From Glandiceps talaboti (lineage: Eukaryota > Hemichordata > Enteropneusta > Spengelidae): DNA of 64,000 bases. Under the pieces are notes generated by a model, which worked only from the letters and a program-made list of their open reading frames with translations, was not told the origin of the DNA and searched no databases. Below, piece after piece: positions 35,029 to 47,206 of this stretch. Both the position numbers and the translations under genes were made by a program. The DNA lies in contig NC_135555.1 in assembly GCF_964340395.1 (NCBI RefSeq), positions 25,987,725-26,051,724 of the forward strand, in the 5' to 3' direction. The stretch's first letter is position 1. The number at the start of each line of letters is the position of its first letter.

Positions 35029-37429
35029 CAAAATGCTCAGATTCACTATCACTAATTTGCTAGACGACATGTTTGTGAAATGCATTCTGGTTTTAAAACT
35101 TTTCAAAAGCGTCTGCAAACACCTTAAAATGACCTTTTTTCAGTCACTTCCCTTCGGATTTACGTCGAGAGTTTTCGGGTATTTCCGGTCCCACCTAGAC
35201 CACAGGATTTTATGACGTCATAAGGGGTACACGTTAGCACTAAGACTATGACGAGCGTAGTCACTAGGTGAACAAAACTCAACAGCATTGTGAAAAAATA
35301 CATTGCTAGTGGTTGTAACAGACATCAGTAAACAAAAACTACACTCTACATGTCTTATTAACCAACATTTACCGATATTTACTCACACTTTCTGACTAAT
35401 TGGCAGTGTCTGTGGGTATAAATGCTAAAATATTATCTCCCCATATTATGGCAAAATAAATCAAAACGGCTAGACTACAGTGTAGATATACATAAACACT
35501 TGTAATGTCGCTCGCGTGTTTCAATTTATTTATCTGATTTTTTTTAATTATTTGCCGAGGAGAAGCATTACAATATCTTCGACAGGCATGGCGTCGACAG
35601 CATATTATAGCCCACTATACTCGACTATACTCACTGATGTCGCCTTTTGAACAGCGCATTTAGCAACAAAGTAAACATATTTATCTTGAATAAATATACT
35701 AGCTATTAGATTGCCATATTATCAGCAATAAAATTGTAAAGAATTGAGGAAATTTCCTGAGTTTAGTGTTGTCATTTACATGACTTTAGCAACTCGTCTG
35801 GAAGAAAACTTGTATGGTTTCCCTTGTTGTGATATCACTTAATTTAATGCAACAAGCCTATTTAATATTCATTAGAAGAATTCTGTAACGAATCGTGGTA
35901 TTCGAAGTATACAGTTTAGGAAACCAACAAATCAAATATCGCGATGTGTTCATGATATTAAATATGATTGGACAATATTGACGTCGGCAAACAAGGTCGT
36001 GACCCCAGCACATGGTTATGAAAGAAAGCCTGCAACAAGATACTTGGCTAGCCACGTCCGGTCCAGTTTCTCAGGGTTTGTTTTGAAGTTAGAGACGTTA
36101 TTTCTGTACGACTTGAAGAATTTTACAATATATCTGATTGATAAATATGGATTACATCAACACGTGGATAAATTTATCCCGACACGAATGTGCGCTGTGT
36201 TCTCCCGATTCCATACGTACATTGTACATACACTGCTTCAGCTTTGATCGGCGGGACTACCCTAGTATAAGCTTACTGCCGCGGCCGCGGTGACTGCACT
36301 AAACTTGACAACACTACCCCTCTACTGATATATAATAATCACCTGTATACCGTGATAAAAACAAGCAATAATTCGAGTCCCCAACAAGTCGATGAGACCT
36401 ACTTCTGTTCTGTCCGATCCGAATGCGAGTTTCTTAGGTTTTATATGGGTTTCAGACTCGGACTAGAGTATTACGTCCTAGACAATAATAGATGTAAACT
36501 TGTGTTCACAAGCCAAACATGTGACAATACAAGACCACAACGAAAACTGTGAAAAATTTACAGGTCAGTCTCATTTTATATATGGACAACAAAATTAGGT
36601 CGGTCACAGTTCCATTTACATGATGCAATGACTCAGAGCGTACTTCCATATGCTCGGAGCAAATCGAATCAATTAGTGTATTATGGGACCAACAAATATA
36701 TTGTGGCACATGTCCCGATACGCCTTCTTGAAGTTTCCCATTGGTATTCTAATAGCTAGTATATTTATTCGAGATGAAATATGTTTACTTTGTTGTTAAA
36801 TGCACTGTTCAAAAGGCGACGCAAGTACGACTGGGCTAAAATATGCCGTCCTTGGCCCGGGGATGCCGACAAACGTCACGACGGTATCGTAATGCTTCTT
36901 GTCGGCAAATAATAAAAAATCAGATAAATAAAAGTCAATGAATGTGAAACACGCGACATTACAAGTGTTTATATATATCTAGTCTAGCCGTTTTGATTTA
37001 TTTTGCCATAATATGGGGAGATCATATTTTAGCATTTATACCCACAGACACTGCCAATTAGTGAGAAAGTGTGAGTAAATATCGGTAAAATATTGGTTAA
37101 TAAGACATGTAGAGTGTAGTTTTTGTTTACTGATGTCTATTACAACCACCAGCAATGTATTTTTTCACAATGCTGTTGAGTTTTATTCACCTGTTGACTA
37201 CGCTCGTCATAGGCTACGTGCTAACCATGTCTCCTTATGACGTCATAAAATCCCGTGGTCTAGGTGGGACCGGAAATACCCGAAAACTCTCGAAGTAAAT
37301 CCGAAGGGAAGTGACTGAAAAAAGGTCATTTTAAGGTGTTTGCAGACGCTTTTGAAAAGTTTTAAAACCAGAATGCATTTCACCAACATGTAGTCTAGCA
37401 AATTAGTGATAGTGAATGTGAGCATTTTG
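35029..37429. mobile_element. 2.4-kb foldback DNA element with about 700-bp inverted arms
   Basis: The left arm (35029 to about 35730) and right arm (about 36740-37429) are long, well-conserved inverted repeats beginning caaaatgctca on both ends. The arms are A/T-rich with many matching landmarks, for example tatgacgtcata near 35212 and 37239, and ggcagtgtctgtgggtataa on the left. The central 1 kb (35731-36739) is unique. It contains open stretches of up to about 89 codons with no recognisable transposase. This fits a non-autonomous, long-inverted-repeat DNA transposon. No target-site duplication was found. Confidence 0.85.
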
Positions 37430-37945
37430 AATCACCTTTAAAGTAAACAAGCGACCTATCGGTCAGAATAGCTCCGCTGTTTTTTTTTAAATTTAATTTT
37501 TTATTTTGGTGACATGTAGAAGTGGTTCAGGTCTTCAGCTCTTCGAGTCACTATGCAGTTTTGTTTTAGCGATGCAATAAAGTGGTTAGTGGTTTCATAT
37601 GATGTCTCACTATAAAACACATTTTACACAGAAGTTGGTAATGTATTGTACTTTTATACCATAGTCACCATTTTATAACAAAAATCTACTGTTATGAAAA
37701 ATTGCACAAAATCTCAGAAAAAAATGACTGGGAAATGCACACAAGAAAAAGAAAAAAAGAGGATTTTGAGGTTGGCTATAAGTAATTCCAGTGTCTTACA
37801 GCTGTAACCCTGGAAATTTTTAATGAAGAATGAAATAAACTAGGGATCTAAAATAATTTTGAGGCAATTTGAATTTGAATTTTCTAACAAATTTACAAAG
37901 TCAACAACATTCAACTTGTTCTAGTTGTGGTAGATATATATAGGG

Positions 37946-38533
37946 AAGAAATGTATTAATCGCCATCTTAGTTTCCGTACGGCGACAATCTCAAGTACCC
38001 GGAAGAGAGTCATTCTCAGCCATACGTTACAGTGGTAACACTCGTTCATGTTCGGTTACCTTTCACAAAGAAAACACAACGAAATGGTTGAAATGATCTT
38101 TTTTTAATTTCTTTTCATCACAACAACAAAATCTGCGTGATCAAAAGTGTTGTAAACTAAACCAGAAAGAATTATCGGACTGGCTAAACTTCCCGATGAA
38201 CTGGAAGGTCCTACTACTTCCAAGCATGGAAGTATAACCACTCCATGTTCCAAGTAAGCCTCGATAGTACTATAGTACGTGAGAAAATCGTCTCAAACTA
38301 GCGATACAACTTTCAAAATATAACTTGACATGTCTTCATTTGTTAGAGTTATACAATTCAAGACGGGTTTTCACTCGAAAACAACAATTCTGTGAATAAT
38401 GACAGTGACACTCTGAACGCAGCGATTTCTCGGACGATGTTACCACTGTAACGTATGGCTGACAACGACTTGCTTCCGGGTTAGTCCCTCGTGCATACGG
38501 GTGGATTGTCGGCGATTAATACATACATGTACA
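37946..38533. mobile_element. MITE of about 590 bp with about 90-bp terminal inverted repeats
   Basis: The left end atgtattaatcgcc matches the inverted right end ggcgattaatacat. Further in, cagccatacgttacagtggt on the left matches its reverse complement on the right (38438-38457). The internal 400 bp has no coding capacity. A target-site duplication is not evident. The family is unknown. Confidence 0.82.
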
Positions 38534-39619
38534 TCGTCTGATATTTTAATTCACAGTGTTTTTTGTGACCGGCGCCTGTCAGCAGACTCTGCCATTTTTT
38601 TCATCATTCCATTGTATTTAAACCTTGTACTTGACATTTCGCAATATTTATAATTCTCAACAAAATACCTCAACATGCCTCACTTCGCTCGTACTCAAAG
38701 CAGCCCCGCACGTAGTCCTGCTTGCATACGGAGGAATTCGGGACTCGATTCTGACAATTGTCCCTCCCCCTCCGGTGTTTAGAGTCAAGTCAGTAATACA
38801 GACTCGTGCACCCGAGGACTACCCCGCGCGGTATGATCACTGACACTGATGACATGATGAGAGAGAACCTTTTCGGATTTACATGTAAAACGGGGAAAGA
38901 TACGCAAAACATAATGCAAAGTCTGAAGCCAAATTAAAGTTGTAATTATTTTAATTATTTTTACATGCCAAATATTTGCATTTTGGAAAGGCAAGACACG
39001 TTCATGTCGTTTAACTTTACATATGAACTGTCGGCCATATTTAAACTTCAACCGCATGCCTGGCATGCCCTTCCTTACGCAAGTTGTCTGAATTCTGGTT
39101 CACTGTCATTCCAAATTGCACGACAATATAGAATTAACCACAAGTTACATGTTATCTGAAAACATCACACTTTTATAGTGGGTCTGAAGTGTGATTTTAG
39201 TGAGTACTAAGAACGTCCTGTGTTGATACTCAAGATACTTGCTGTGGAAAATCGCTCAGTCGAATGAGGTCACCTTCAGCTTCTGGTCGAATCAGGGTAG
39301 AGTATGCAAATGAGGATGTTGCGGATTGGCTGATAATGTAGAAGGGTGCAGAATTGGATTTGAAGTTTACAACCCTGTTTCGAACAAACGCTTGTCATTT
39401 GGGCGCCCAATGCGTAGAATTATGACTATAGCACATATTACATTGCTTGTTTGACGTCAATAGTGTCTTTTGAAAAGTGGCAGTTTACTTAAAGTCTCGT
39501 CGACTGATTTCCAATATGGCGTCGGTCATTATGCTCATTAACATATTCATTTTTTTTTCAAATTACAAAAAAAAAATCATAAAAAATAAAAATGAGGATG
39601 TGCTGACTTGAAATTAACA

Positions 39620-39955
39620 AATCTGAGTAAGCTACCCCCTGCGCATCAACACGCCAGATATCAAAGCAATCTAATAAGAGGTTTTCAAGGAGTTGATGAA
39701 AATGACATTTTATGAAAAAAAATCATAAAAAATTGAAAATGGCACAGATCAACTTGGCATGAACAAATCTGAATAGCCTCCCCCCAGGGAACATGCACAC
39801 CAAATATCGAAGAATTCCGACTGTCACTTATGGAGTAGATAGTAAAAATATAAAAGTTTGACGGACACCTATGATTCACTCTACTCTCTAAACCTCAATA
39901 CCCACCTATACCTAAAGCTACGCTTTCAGCTTTCGCTGACAGCGGAGCTAAAAAA
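39620..39955. mobile_element. Degenerate dispersed repeat ending in an agcggagc hairpin motif
   Basis: Poly-A-rich segments (aaaaaaaatcataaaaaatt) recur within it. It ends in a hairpin-prone gctttcagctttcgctgaca gcggagctaaaa. A related gctccgctgttttt is seen at about 37469. It looks like the end of a non-autonomous mobile element joined to the next repeat; the family is not identified. Confidence 0.4.
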
Positions 39956-41120
39956 CCGCTGAACTGATTGCCATAATATTTGGTGGGTCCATTACCTTGG
40001 GTGTCAAGTTGTGAAATTGTTCAATTCAAAATGATCTTACCTTTGTGATTTGGGTCAAAAAATATGATTTTTGGACAAAAGACTTAAATTCAAAAACTAC
40101 TGGGCAGATTGGGCTGAAATTTGGGTGAAACATTCTTAAGGGTGTTTTTACTAAGAATTGTTAATGATATGATGGTCCCATCAGTGATATGCAAATTAGG
40201 GCTAAAAATGTGTCTTTTTGGTTAAAAATCTATAATTCCAAAACTACTGAGCAGATTGGGCTGAAATTTAATGGGAATGCATCTAGGGATGGATGGACAA
40301 AGAAATATTAAGCATACAATGATATGCCATGAGTGATATGCAAATTAGGTGTAAAATGTTCATTTTTGGTCAAAAACTTATATCTCAAAAAGCACTTGGT
40401 CACCGAGTTTGAAACTTGGAGAGATATTTCTGAAAGTGTTATTCTGCAGATTTTCTTCAAAACATTTTGAGAAAATTGGCCCTAGCGACCATGACCATGC
40501 CCTTAGCGACAACCAAATGGCAGTATATTTTGATCAAATAACAACATCATCTGGTAGGCAAATGAGTAAACATTCAAAAAATGTATGCAAATACCCTAGC
40601 AACCATGACCACGCCCATAGCAACAGCCAAAATGTCGTGTATTTCACAAAGATAAGAACAGGAATAGAAAGACAAATGAATAAACATTCAAAAACTGTAT
40701 GCAAATGTACCTAGCAACAAGACCACGCCCATAGCAACAGCCAAATGATCACATATATTGCAAAGATAACAACAGGGATTAATAGACAATTGAATAAACA
40801 TTCAAAATGTATGTAAATATGCCTAGCAAGAAGACCACGCCCATAGCAACAGCAAATGATCATGTATATTGCAAAGATAATATCAGGAATTCATGCAAAA
40901 GTGAAAAAAAAAACATTCAAAAATGTATGCAAATATATCAAACAACAAGACCACGCCCATAGCAACAGCCAAATGATAGCATATATCGTAAAGATAGCAA
41001 CATGGTTGGATAGGCAACTGGATAGTCATTCAACAAATGAACATTTCTTGTTAGCATGGACTACCATATGGATAAACATTTTTAAAAGCTGTACAGTTGT
41101 GCTACAACGCCATTGACACT
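39956..41120 (+). mobile_element. Helentron-like repeat, copy 1 (body plus about 115-bp tandem units)
   Basis: The body has the motif attgggctgaaattt in two diverged internal repeats. It is followed by five tandem units of about 115 bp (starting near 40481, 40595, 40710, 40822, 40939), each containing a cctagcaac, accacgcccatagcaacagc, cattcaaaaa and tatgcaaat series. The shared 3' end is tgtacagttgt.ctacaacgc. The same order occurs at 47080-48475. A head, microsatellite and internal tandem-repeat array is the layout of non-autonomous Helentron derivatives (HINE/pearl-type), but the head is missing here. Confidence 0.65.
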
Positions 41121-41185
41121 GACAGTATTTTTTAAACTCACGATTAATACAAATGATATAATAGCAAAATCACGTTGACTATTGA

Positions 41186-41189
<4 letters not shown>

Positions 41190-41252
<63 letters not shown>

Positions 41253-41325
41253 CATACATACATACATACATACATACATACATACATACATACATACATA
41301 CATACATACATACATACATAAACGT
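41190..41325. repeat. (CA)n and (CATA)n microsatellite
   Basis: Starts with short CATA, then about 12 CA units, then about 25 CATA units. It is open in several frames only because of its simple sequence. Confidence 0.95.
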
Positions 41326-41447
41326 TCGGGTTTTGACCTGGCATTTTTATGTCTCGCCAATTTTTCCTTTGAAAAAGAATATTTATTCGAAACGTCGGAT
41401 TTAACAGCTATATATACGGACTGGTTTATTAGTTCCTTATGCATTCC
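41326..41447 (+). mobile_element. Possible Penelope-like fragment with degenerate hammerhead-type motif
   Basis: Contains an imperfect hairpin agaatatttattc followed by gaaacgtcgg, then a tatatatacgg stretch, between two CATA microsatellites. The upstream ctttgaaaa is a poor match to ctgatga. Assignment is tentative. Confidence 0.3.
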
Positions 41448-41493
41448 AACATACATACATACATACATACATAAATACATACATACATACATT
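41448..41493. repeat. (ATAC)n microsatellite
   Basis: About 11 units with one interruption (aaat). Confidence 0.93.
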
Positions 41494-42174
41494 AGGGTTT
41501 TCACAGAATGTAAACATGACATTATACTATACCAGTATATTCATGGTGCAAATAGAGATATCTGATTGGTCAATACAACAAACTAACACGTCTATAATAG
41601 TGATAACACAGAGATAGCGCGACTCCAAGCGGCCCTGAATGAGAATAGTATAATCATATTTTGATCGCTTTCGTCTGCCCCATTGTGTCCGCCGAATCTG
41701 TACCGTCGATCGCCTGCACAACAAAAAGTCTTCCATGCCGAACGCTAATATTTTCCCTAGCTGGGGGAAATGAATATGACATCTAAAGCCCTAGAACTGT
41801 CCGACGTTTCCTCATCAAAACCACCACCTTAGAGTGGCTCAGCATAAGCCTACAGCATCGTTCTTGGCGCTATATAAAATACAGACACAGTGAGGCAGAA
41901 CCGGGGGCAGATCATCCCTCACAAAACGAATCTAACTTGAACCCATTCACAAATGAACTTACCACACTGTACAAACTAAGCAAAACTTCGTATATACGCT
42001 GCAAAGTATTAAACTATTCATCGTTTAAAGATAAAATTAGTGACGTTGTCCCCGATGGTGGCAGTCCCATACGAAGCGGGTACGCATGCTTGTTAGGAAT
42101 TTCACGGAAAAGGGGGGGGGGGGGTTCGTCGGCCATCTAGGACCGTGGAATCGTAAGGGACCGGTCAGTTTCTC
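41494..42174. other. Intronic sequence, nothing recognised
   Basis: Includes gcgctatataaaatacag near 41869, which resembles the SINE tail, but no adjoining SINE body. A G run of about 12 lies at 42112-42124. Confidence 0.4.
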
Positions 42175-42840
42175 CAGCCTGGGCAGTAAGGGACAGAAAC
42201 ACAGTCAGAAATCGGGTTGATTTCTTTCTGTCTGCTTGTTATGGTTGATTTGCAATCAGACAGAAGGAATTCCAGGCCGAAATTCGGTCTGTCTGACTGG
42301 ACAGACATAGGGGTAGTAATAAATCTTTCTTTCTGCTTGTTCGGGTTGCTTTACAATCAGAAAGAACGAATTTCACTGAACCCGAAATTAACTGCCTTTC
42401 TTTCTGTCTGCTTGTAAGGGTTGCTAGTCAATCAGAAAGAATGAATTTCAACCCCAAATTCGGTCTGTCTGTTTGAAGAGACACAGGGGTAGTTCACTGC
42501 CTTTCTTTCTGTCTGCCTGTTCGGCTAGTCAATCAGAAAGAATGAATTTCAACCCCAAATTCGGTCTGTCTGTTTGAAGAGACATAGGACATAGGGGTAG
42601 CTAACTGCCTTTCTTTCTGTCTGCTTGGTCGCGTTGATTAACATTCAGAAAGAACGAATTTCAACCCGAAATTCGGTCTGTCTGTTTGGAGAGATATAGG
42701 GGTAGATTGAGAATCAACCCGAACAAGCAGACGGACCGAATTTCCTGTTATTTCTGTTTGACTAGCAACCCAAACAGGCAGACAGCAAGAAACAACCAGA
42801 ACTCTGACTGTGTTTCTGTCCTTGCCTGTGGATTTTGCCA
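42175..42840. repeat. Degenerate tandem repeat of about 105 bp, 5-6 copies, last one inverted
   Basis: Repeated elements are ctttctttctgtctgcttgt, caatcagaaagaa.gaattt, caacccgaaattcggtctgt and gagacataggggtag, seen from about 42210, 42320, 42395, 42500 and 42610. From about 42700 to 42830 the same motifs appear in the reverse orientation (caagcagac, agcaacccaaacaggcagac). Confidence 0.82.
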
Positions 42841-42899
42841 TCGGGCTGACAAACAGTCACTGACCCCCACCTCCACCCCCACCCCCACCCCCATCTGTA

Positions 42900-43760
42900 A
42901 AACTTAAGATGGGAATATGTACACCTCTCATCAGGGTCCTAGGGGTCTAACCCAAGAAGCTCTGGAGCTTTTTTACTCTTAATAGCTTAATAAGCTTTAC
43001 AAGATAGCACCGACATGTAAAAAGCAACTATACATACACATAGGGTCCTAGGGGTCTCCCCCTAGAAGCTCTAGAGGGTTTTTTACTCTTAAAGCCCATT
43101 TTTAGGCTATTCAGACACTTTCAGGCAATAATTTCCAAGCTTCACAAGACAGCACCAACATGTAAAAAGCAACTTCACTAGGTTGAAATAGTTTTAAAAA
43201 CAAAGTTTAATAGCATCTTGACTGTAAGAGGTAGGGGGAAGAGCTTGAGACTGGGATAAACTATGTCCAACTCTTGTGTGTGGGAATGTGGGGAAGGGGG
43301 TTCTAGAGGGTTTAGTAGGGTTTTGAAGCCCATTTAGGCTATTACGACACTGTCAGGCAATAACGTCCAATCTTTACAAGACAACAACATCAAGTATCAC
43401 AAACTATTATTTATAACTTACATACTTACATAGAGTTGAAACATGTTCTAATCATTATAGTAAAAGTCAGCACATCTAATGGTAGTATTATTGGTAAGGG
43501 AGATTTGGAGTTTTAAGGCAATTTTAGACTATCTTGACAAATAATTTTAGACTATCTTAAAATACAACATCATCTCAAATTAGCATAGGGTGAAAATTCT
43601 TAAGAAAAATTAAAACCATTATGACATTAAAAAGGTTGGTGCGTCTGATTGTTGGTTGAACACATGAGTGACCTCTGGGAGTGAGGGAGTCTTCCCTAGC
43701 AGATCCGGAGGATTTTTGGTTCTATTAAGGCAATTTGTAGGTTATTCATAGCCTTTGAGG
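42900..43760. repeat. Very degenerate tandem repeat, about 130-300 bp spacing
   Basis: Motifs such as ggggtct.cccaagaagctct, ttttttactctta, tttaggctatt.agacac and caagacagcacc.acatgtaa recur at about 42940, 43045, 43300 and 43690. Age and unit boundaries are unclear. Confidence 0.55.
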
Positions 43761-43989
43761 TAATATTTCAAAGCTTCGAAAGTTTTCGAAGCTAATGTTA
43801 ATGCAAGTTTTAAATGAGTTTCCCATGTCACATAAAAATGGGCCTGTAACATTGATACAGTGGCATTAATATTGCCTGTATAGTTTTAAAAGTCACTGGT
43901 ATGTTAGAGAACTTTAGGTGGTCATACCTAGTGTATAATACTTAATAGAAACTGGAATGATGAGATGTGTTGATTTTTAGTGTCGATAA

Positions 43990-44070
<81 letters not shown>
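43990..44070. repeat. (TC)n microsatellite
   Basis: About 40 uninterrupted TC units. Confidence 0.97.
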
Positions 44071-44073
<3 letters not shown>

Positions 44074-44327
44074 AACAAACAAACAAGCAAGTACATACAT
44101 TACTATTACAGTAGTTTTACAACAACTGCATGTATACTTTTCCCACTGGTGAAGTATGTGCACTTTAATTCTAAATAAAACATCTGTTCTCTATCATATT
44201 GTTCAAAATCCATGACGCGCATCGTGTACAAATGTGGCATGAGTACTTGAAATATTAATTCTATAGCGTTCTCTGTCTGTTGCCGTACTGTGTTTTTATG
44301 GTAAGCCCTACAGGTAGTTGGAAGTCA

Positions 44328-44377
44328 TGTGTTCACTAATGATAATAGCATTTGCCTATAATACACCAATGATGTAT
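44328..44377 (+). pseudogene. Stray partial copy of SLC46 exon 2 within the preceding intron
   Basis: About 49 bp (tgtgttcactaatgataata, then gcatttgcctataatacacc) match 44769-44817 of the true exon with two substitutions, at an offset of about 441 bp. Slightly further left a diverged gttgccgtactgtg resembles exon sequence gttgctgtactctc. It has no proper splice sites and is not an exon. Confidence 0.8.
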
Positions 44378-44691
44378 TGGTATTGGTACCTTTAGCTCGG
44401 GATATACATCTTAATGTTATGTTAGCTCCTTATTAATAAGCTATGTAATAAGCTGTACAATTAAGCTATATAATCAGATTGAAATCCCGTTTGGATTTTT
44501 TCTATGATTATACATTATATATATATGTAAATTAGTGTGAAAAATGTAATTTACAACATATAACAATAGACTGTATAGAGTACATGTCCATACATCGTCC
44601 AGTAACTTGCATTTGTCTGTTCCAATTAGCAAGTATTGATACTAAAGTCATGATAAATAACACGTAACATTTCTATTGTAACATTTTGAAG

Positions 44692-44823
44692 GTATACTTG
44701 TTGGAGGTAAACTGTTGATGTGTTGTCTAACTGACTTGGCCATAGTGCAAGTTGCTGTACTCTCCTATATGTGTTCACTAATGGTGATAGCATTTGCCTA
44801 TAATACACCAATGATGTTTTCTG
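44692..44823 (+). CDS. SLC46-like transporter, second coding exon (TM8-TM10 region)
   Basis: A 132-bp exon, phase 1 at both ends, with acceptor ttttgaag| and donor TCTG|GTAAGT. It continues the frame from 34801 as G-ILVGGKLLMCC, then a hydrophobic TM segment (DLAIVQVAVLSYMCSLMVIA), ending AYNTPMMFSG. The TPxMF ending is typical of the SLC46 family before the next helix. Confidence 0.9.
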
Positions 44824-45489
44824 GTAAGTACAGTGATTTCAATTCGGTCGGTACAAAACGCAGGTACAGGTCAACTACATGTCAACGTCTCTTACAGGTA
44901 TCACGTTTTTCACATTAATTCAGTATTCATAGTCGTTCTTGCACGTACTGGTGCGTTCACGGCCAAAACACATTTTGCCATTGCTTGGCAAAGGACGTCT
45001 ACAGTCACTTTTAAAATGTTGCATGTGAAAGAAGACTCTCATATCGACAAATTGTCGCATTTCATGCAGTTTCAGTATTTAAATTGATTGATGACTCATG
45101 ACGATTTCCACACCTAAAATAGACCATTGCAATATGTTCAGGACAACCTTGTCTTGACGAACTTTGTTTGGAGCACGTTCAAGCTTTCAGGTAAGTGACT
45201 GACTGATGACTGTCTGTCTGTCTGTCTGTCTGTCTGTCTGATGATTGTTAGTAGTGGAAACTGCTGAAACCTGAACGGGTGAATGTTTGACACATACTAA
45301 TCCACTGACTATCTTTCCTATTCAACAGCCTATTCTCCAATTCGAGACTTTTATAATCATTGCCTATATTTCTCCTACGTGTGTTTTTGTTGATACGTGC
45401 TTTTGATCATAGACATATCCCAAATGTATCAAAAACGCTCCAAAACAAGCTTAAGAACGAGCGCCAATTTCATTTGAGACATCAGTATT

Positions 45490-45800
45490 TCACAGCCCCG
45501 TTACAGGATATATTTTTCCACAGCCCTGGTACATGGTTGTGAAAAATATGCCTGTTGCATGGATGTGGAATACCGCCTCTGTGCCATGACTGCTGTACAC
45601 ATCCCAGTACCATAGCTGTGTACTGCATACGTAGCACATACATATAACAGCTATGGTGGAATAATACCCTGTAGCAACCCTTTTGTTCATATCAGACTAA
45701 CATAGCTGGTGCATGGCTGTGGGAAATACCTATGCTACATCTAGGCTAACATAGCCGGTACATGGCTGTGGGGAAAAGCTCTTGTACATGGATGTTGTAA
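45490..45800. repeat. Degenerate about 60-bp repeats (catagctggtacatggctgtg)
   Basis: The motif appears at least five times (for example cacagccctggtacatggtt, agctggtgcatggctgtggg, agccggtacatggctgtggg) with varied spacing. No function recognised. Confidence 0.6.
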
Positions 45801-45859
45801 AAACCTATGCTGGATGGCTATTTTTAACATCCATTTTAGGGAGCGATCGGTTTTTACGG

Positions 45860-45957
45860 CCGGGGGGGGGGGTAAATCGGGGGGGGGAGCACCTCAGTTT
45901 GGGACTCAAAGAAGGGGGGGCATCATTTTTACAAAGTGATATAAAGGGGGGGGGGGT
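45860..45957 (+). repeat. G-tract cluster
   Basis: Four runs of 7-11 G (about 45862-45872, 45879-45887, 45914-45920, 45946-45956) lie within 100 bp on the plus strand of the transcribed gene. The arrangement could fold into a G-quadruplex in DNA or in the intron RNA. Confidence 0.7.
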
Positions 45958-47079
45958 CACCTTATTTTCAACAACTGAACGAAATCATGAACTACCTACC
46001 CTGCTGTACTTAAATTTCCATACAACAAATGTATGTGCATTCAATAAACCATAAACAATGGCTATAAATATACGTTCAAATATAACATAAACTCTTTGTC
46101 TCTTGATAGCATATGACATGGAGTCATAACATTGCACCTTTTAAGCAAGTTAGAAATGACTTCTCAATATTGCAGGCCATGAGTTGCATTGTGTCATCAT
46201 GTGGTATAAAAACTTGCATATGTAGCTGTACACGTAACACATAAGAAATGAAATACCTTGAAATTTACTTGATGAACTGACTCTAAAATCGGTGCCTCCA
46301 TTGACCTGAACATGTTGAATTGCACACAAACATAGCCAATAGAGACAAACTTTCAAAATAATTTAATGAATGTGTATCTCTAAATGGTAACTGACCTCCA
46401 CTGTGCATGTTTTTCCCAAATTTTCTCACTTTATACTTGATCTTTTTTTTATTATTATTTGTATCAATATTACTTGAAATGATTTAAACTTTTGAACCCT
46501 AAATTAGTGATACTTTTATGATATAACTAAGTTGTGTTTTACTTCTAAATGGTGCTCTAAATGGCCTCCAAAAGGTGTTCATTTTTCAAAAAGCTCTTAC
46601 CATGGGAGGGGGACACCCCTCCCAACCCCCACCCGTGCTTGTATAGCAGGCGCGCACACTCCGCATACTGTTTCCAGTTCTCTCCCTACTTTAAAACTTA
46701 CTGAAACCCCTAGGTTAACAATTATATTAACTCCATTTCTAATATTGTATGTTATAATTAGCTGAATTAATCTGTAATGGTAATAGTTCACCCAATCTAA
46801 GAGATATCCTATAACTATTGGTTACCAAACCATGAATATTTTGCATGTCCATGAACAGACAATCATACTTCTCATATGGTTCCTGTGTAAAGAGCTTTAT
46901 ACATGTGAAGCAATGGATTTGGGATGGCAATTTACCAGATACACTTAAAATTACTGTAAATGTAAGAAGTAAAATTAACTAGTATGCAGTGTGCTGTATT
47001 GTGCTTTGAGAATCTAGAGTGTCAAGAAGAATATTTCTTGTCAACAGATGTCGGGGGGGGGGGGGTCAGTGTGTTTTTA

Positions 47080-47129
47080 GCAGAACTGAACTGAGGTTCA
47101 GTAGTGCTGTAGGGATCGTCCGGCATCTA

Positions 47130-47206
<77 letters not shown>

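Larger units (their letters stand above)
34802..44691 (+). other. Large intron of the SLC46-like gene (about 9.9 kb)
   Basis: Bounded by matching phase 1 splice sites. It holds a repeat head at 34905, a 2.4-kb foldback element, a MITE, a Helentron-like repeat, microsatellites, degenerate tandem repeats and a stray exon fragment at 44328. These are listed separately. The stretches 37430-37945 and 38534-39619 contain nothing recognised. Confidence 0.75.

Noticed and set aside
34834-35215. Open frames around the (TCTG)n at 34950
   Set aside because: The microsatellite is frame-neutral. The downstream part (SVCKHLKMTFFQSLPFG) recurs inverted at 37243-37425 because it is the arm of a foldback element, not a conserved protein.
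35978-36247. 89-codon frame in the core of the 2.4-kb foldback element
   Set aside because: No transposase motif (no DDE/D pattern) or other domain; kept only as unexplained core sequence.
40409-41116. Open frames in the 115-bp tandem units
   Set aside because: They cross repeat units of a non-coding mobile element and are not maintained in the second copy.
41082-41565. Open frames of 127-146 codons (YIHT/VCMY repeats)
   Set aside because: Translation of CATA/CA microsatellites only.
45120-45192. Possible extra SLC46 exon ending ctttcag|gtaagtg
   Set aside because: It has a good donor-like site, but the phase does not fit neighbours and the peptide has no family similarity. The exons at 44692 and 49247 join directly with correct family sequence.
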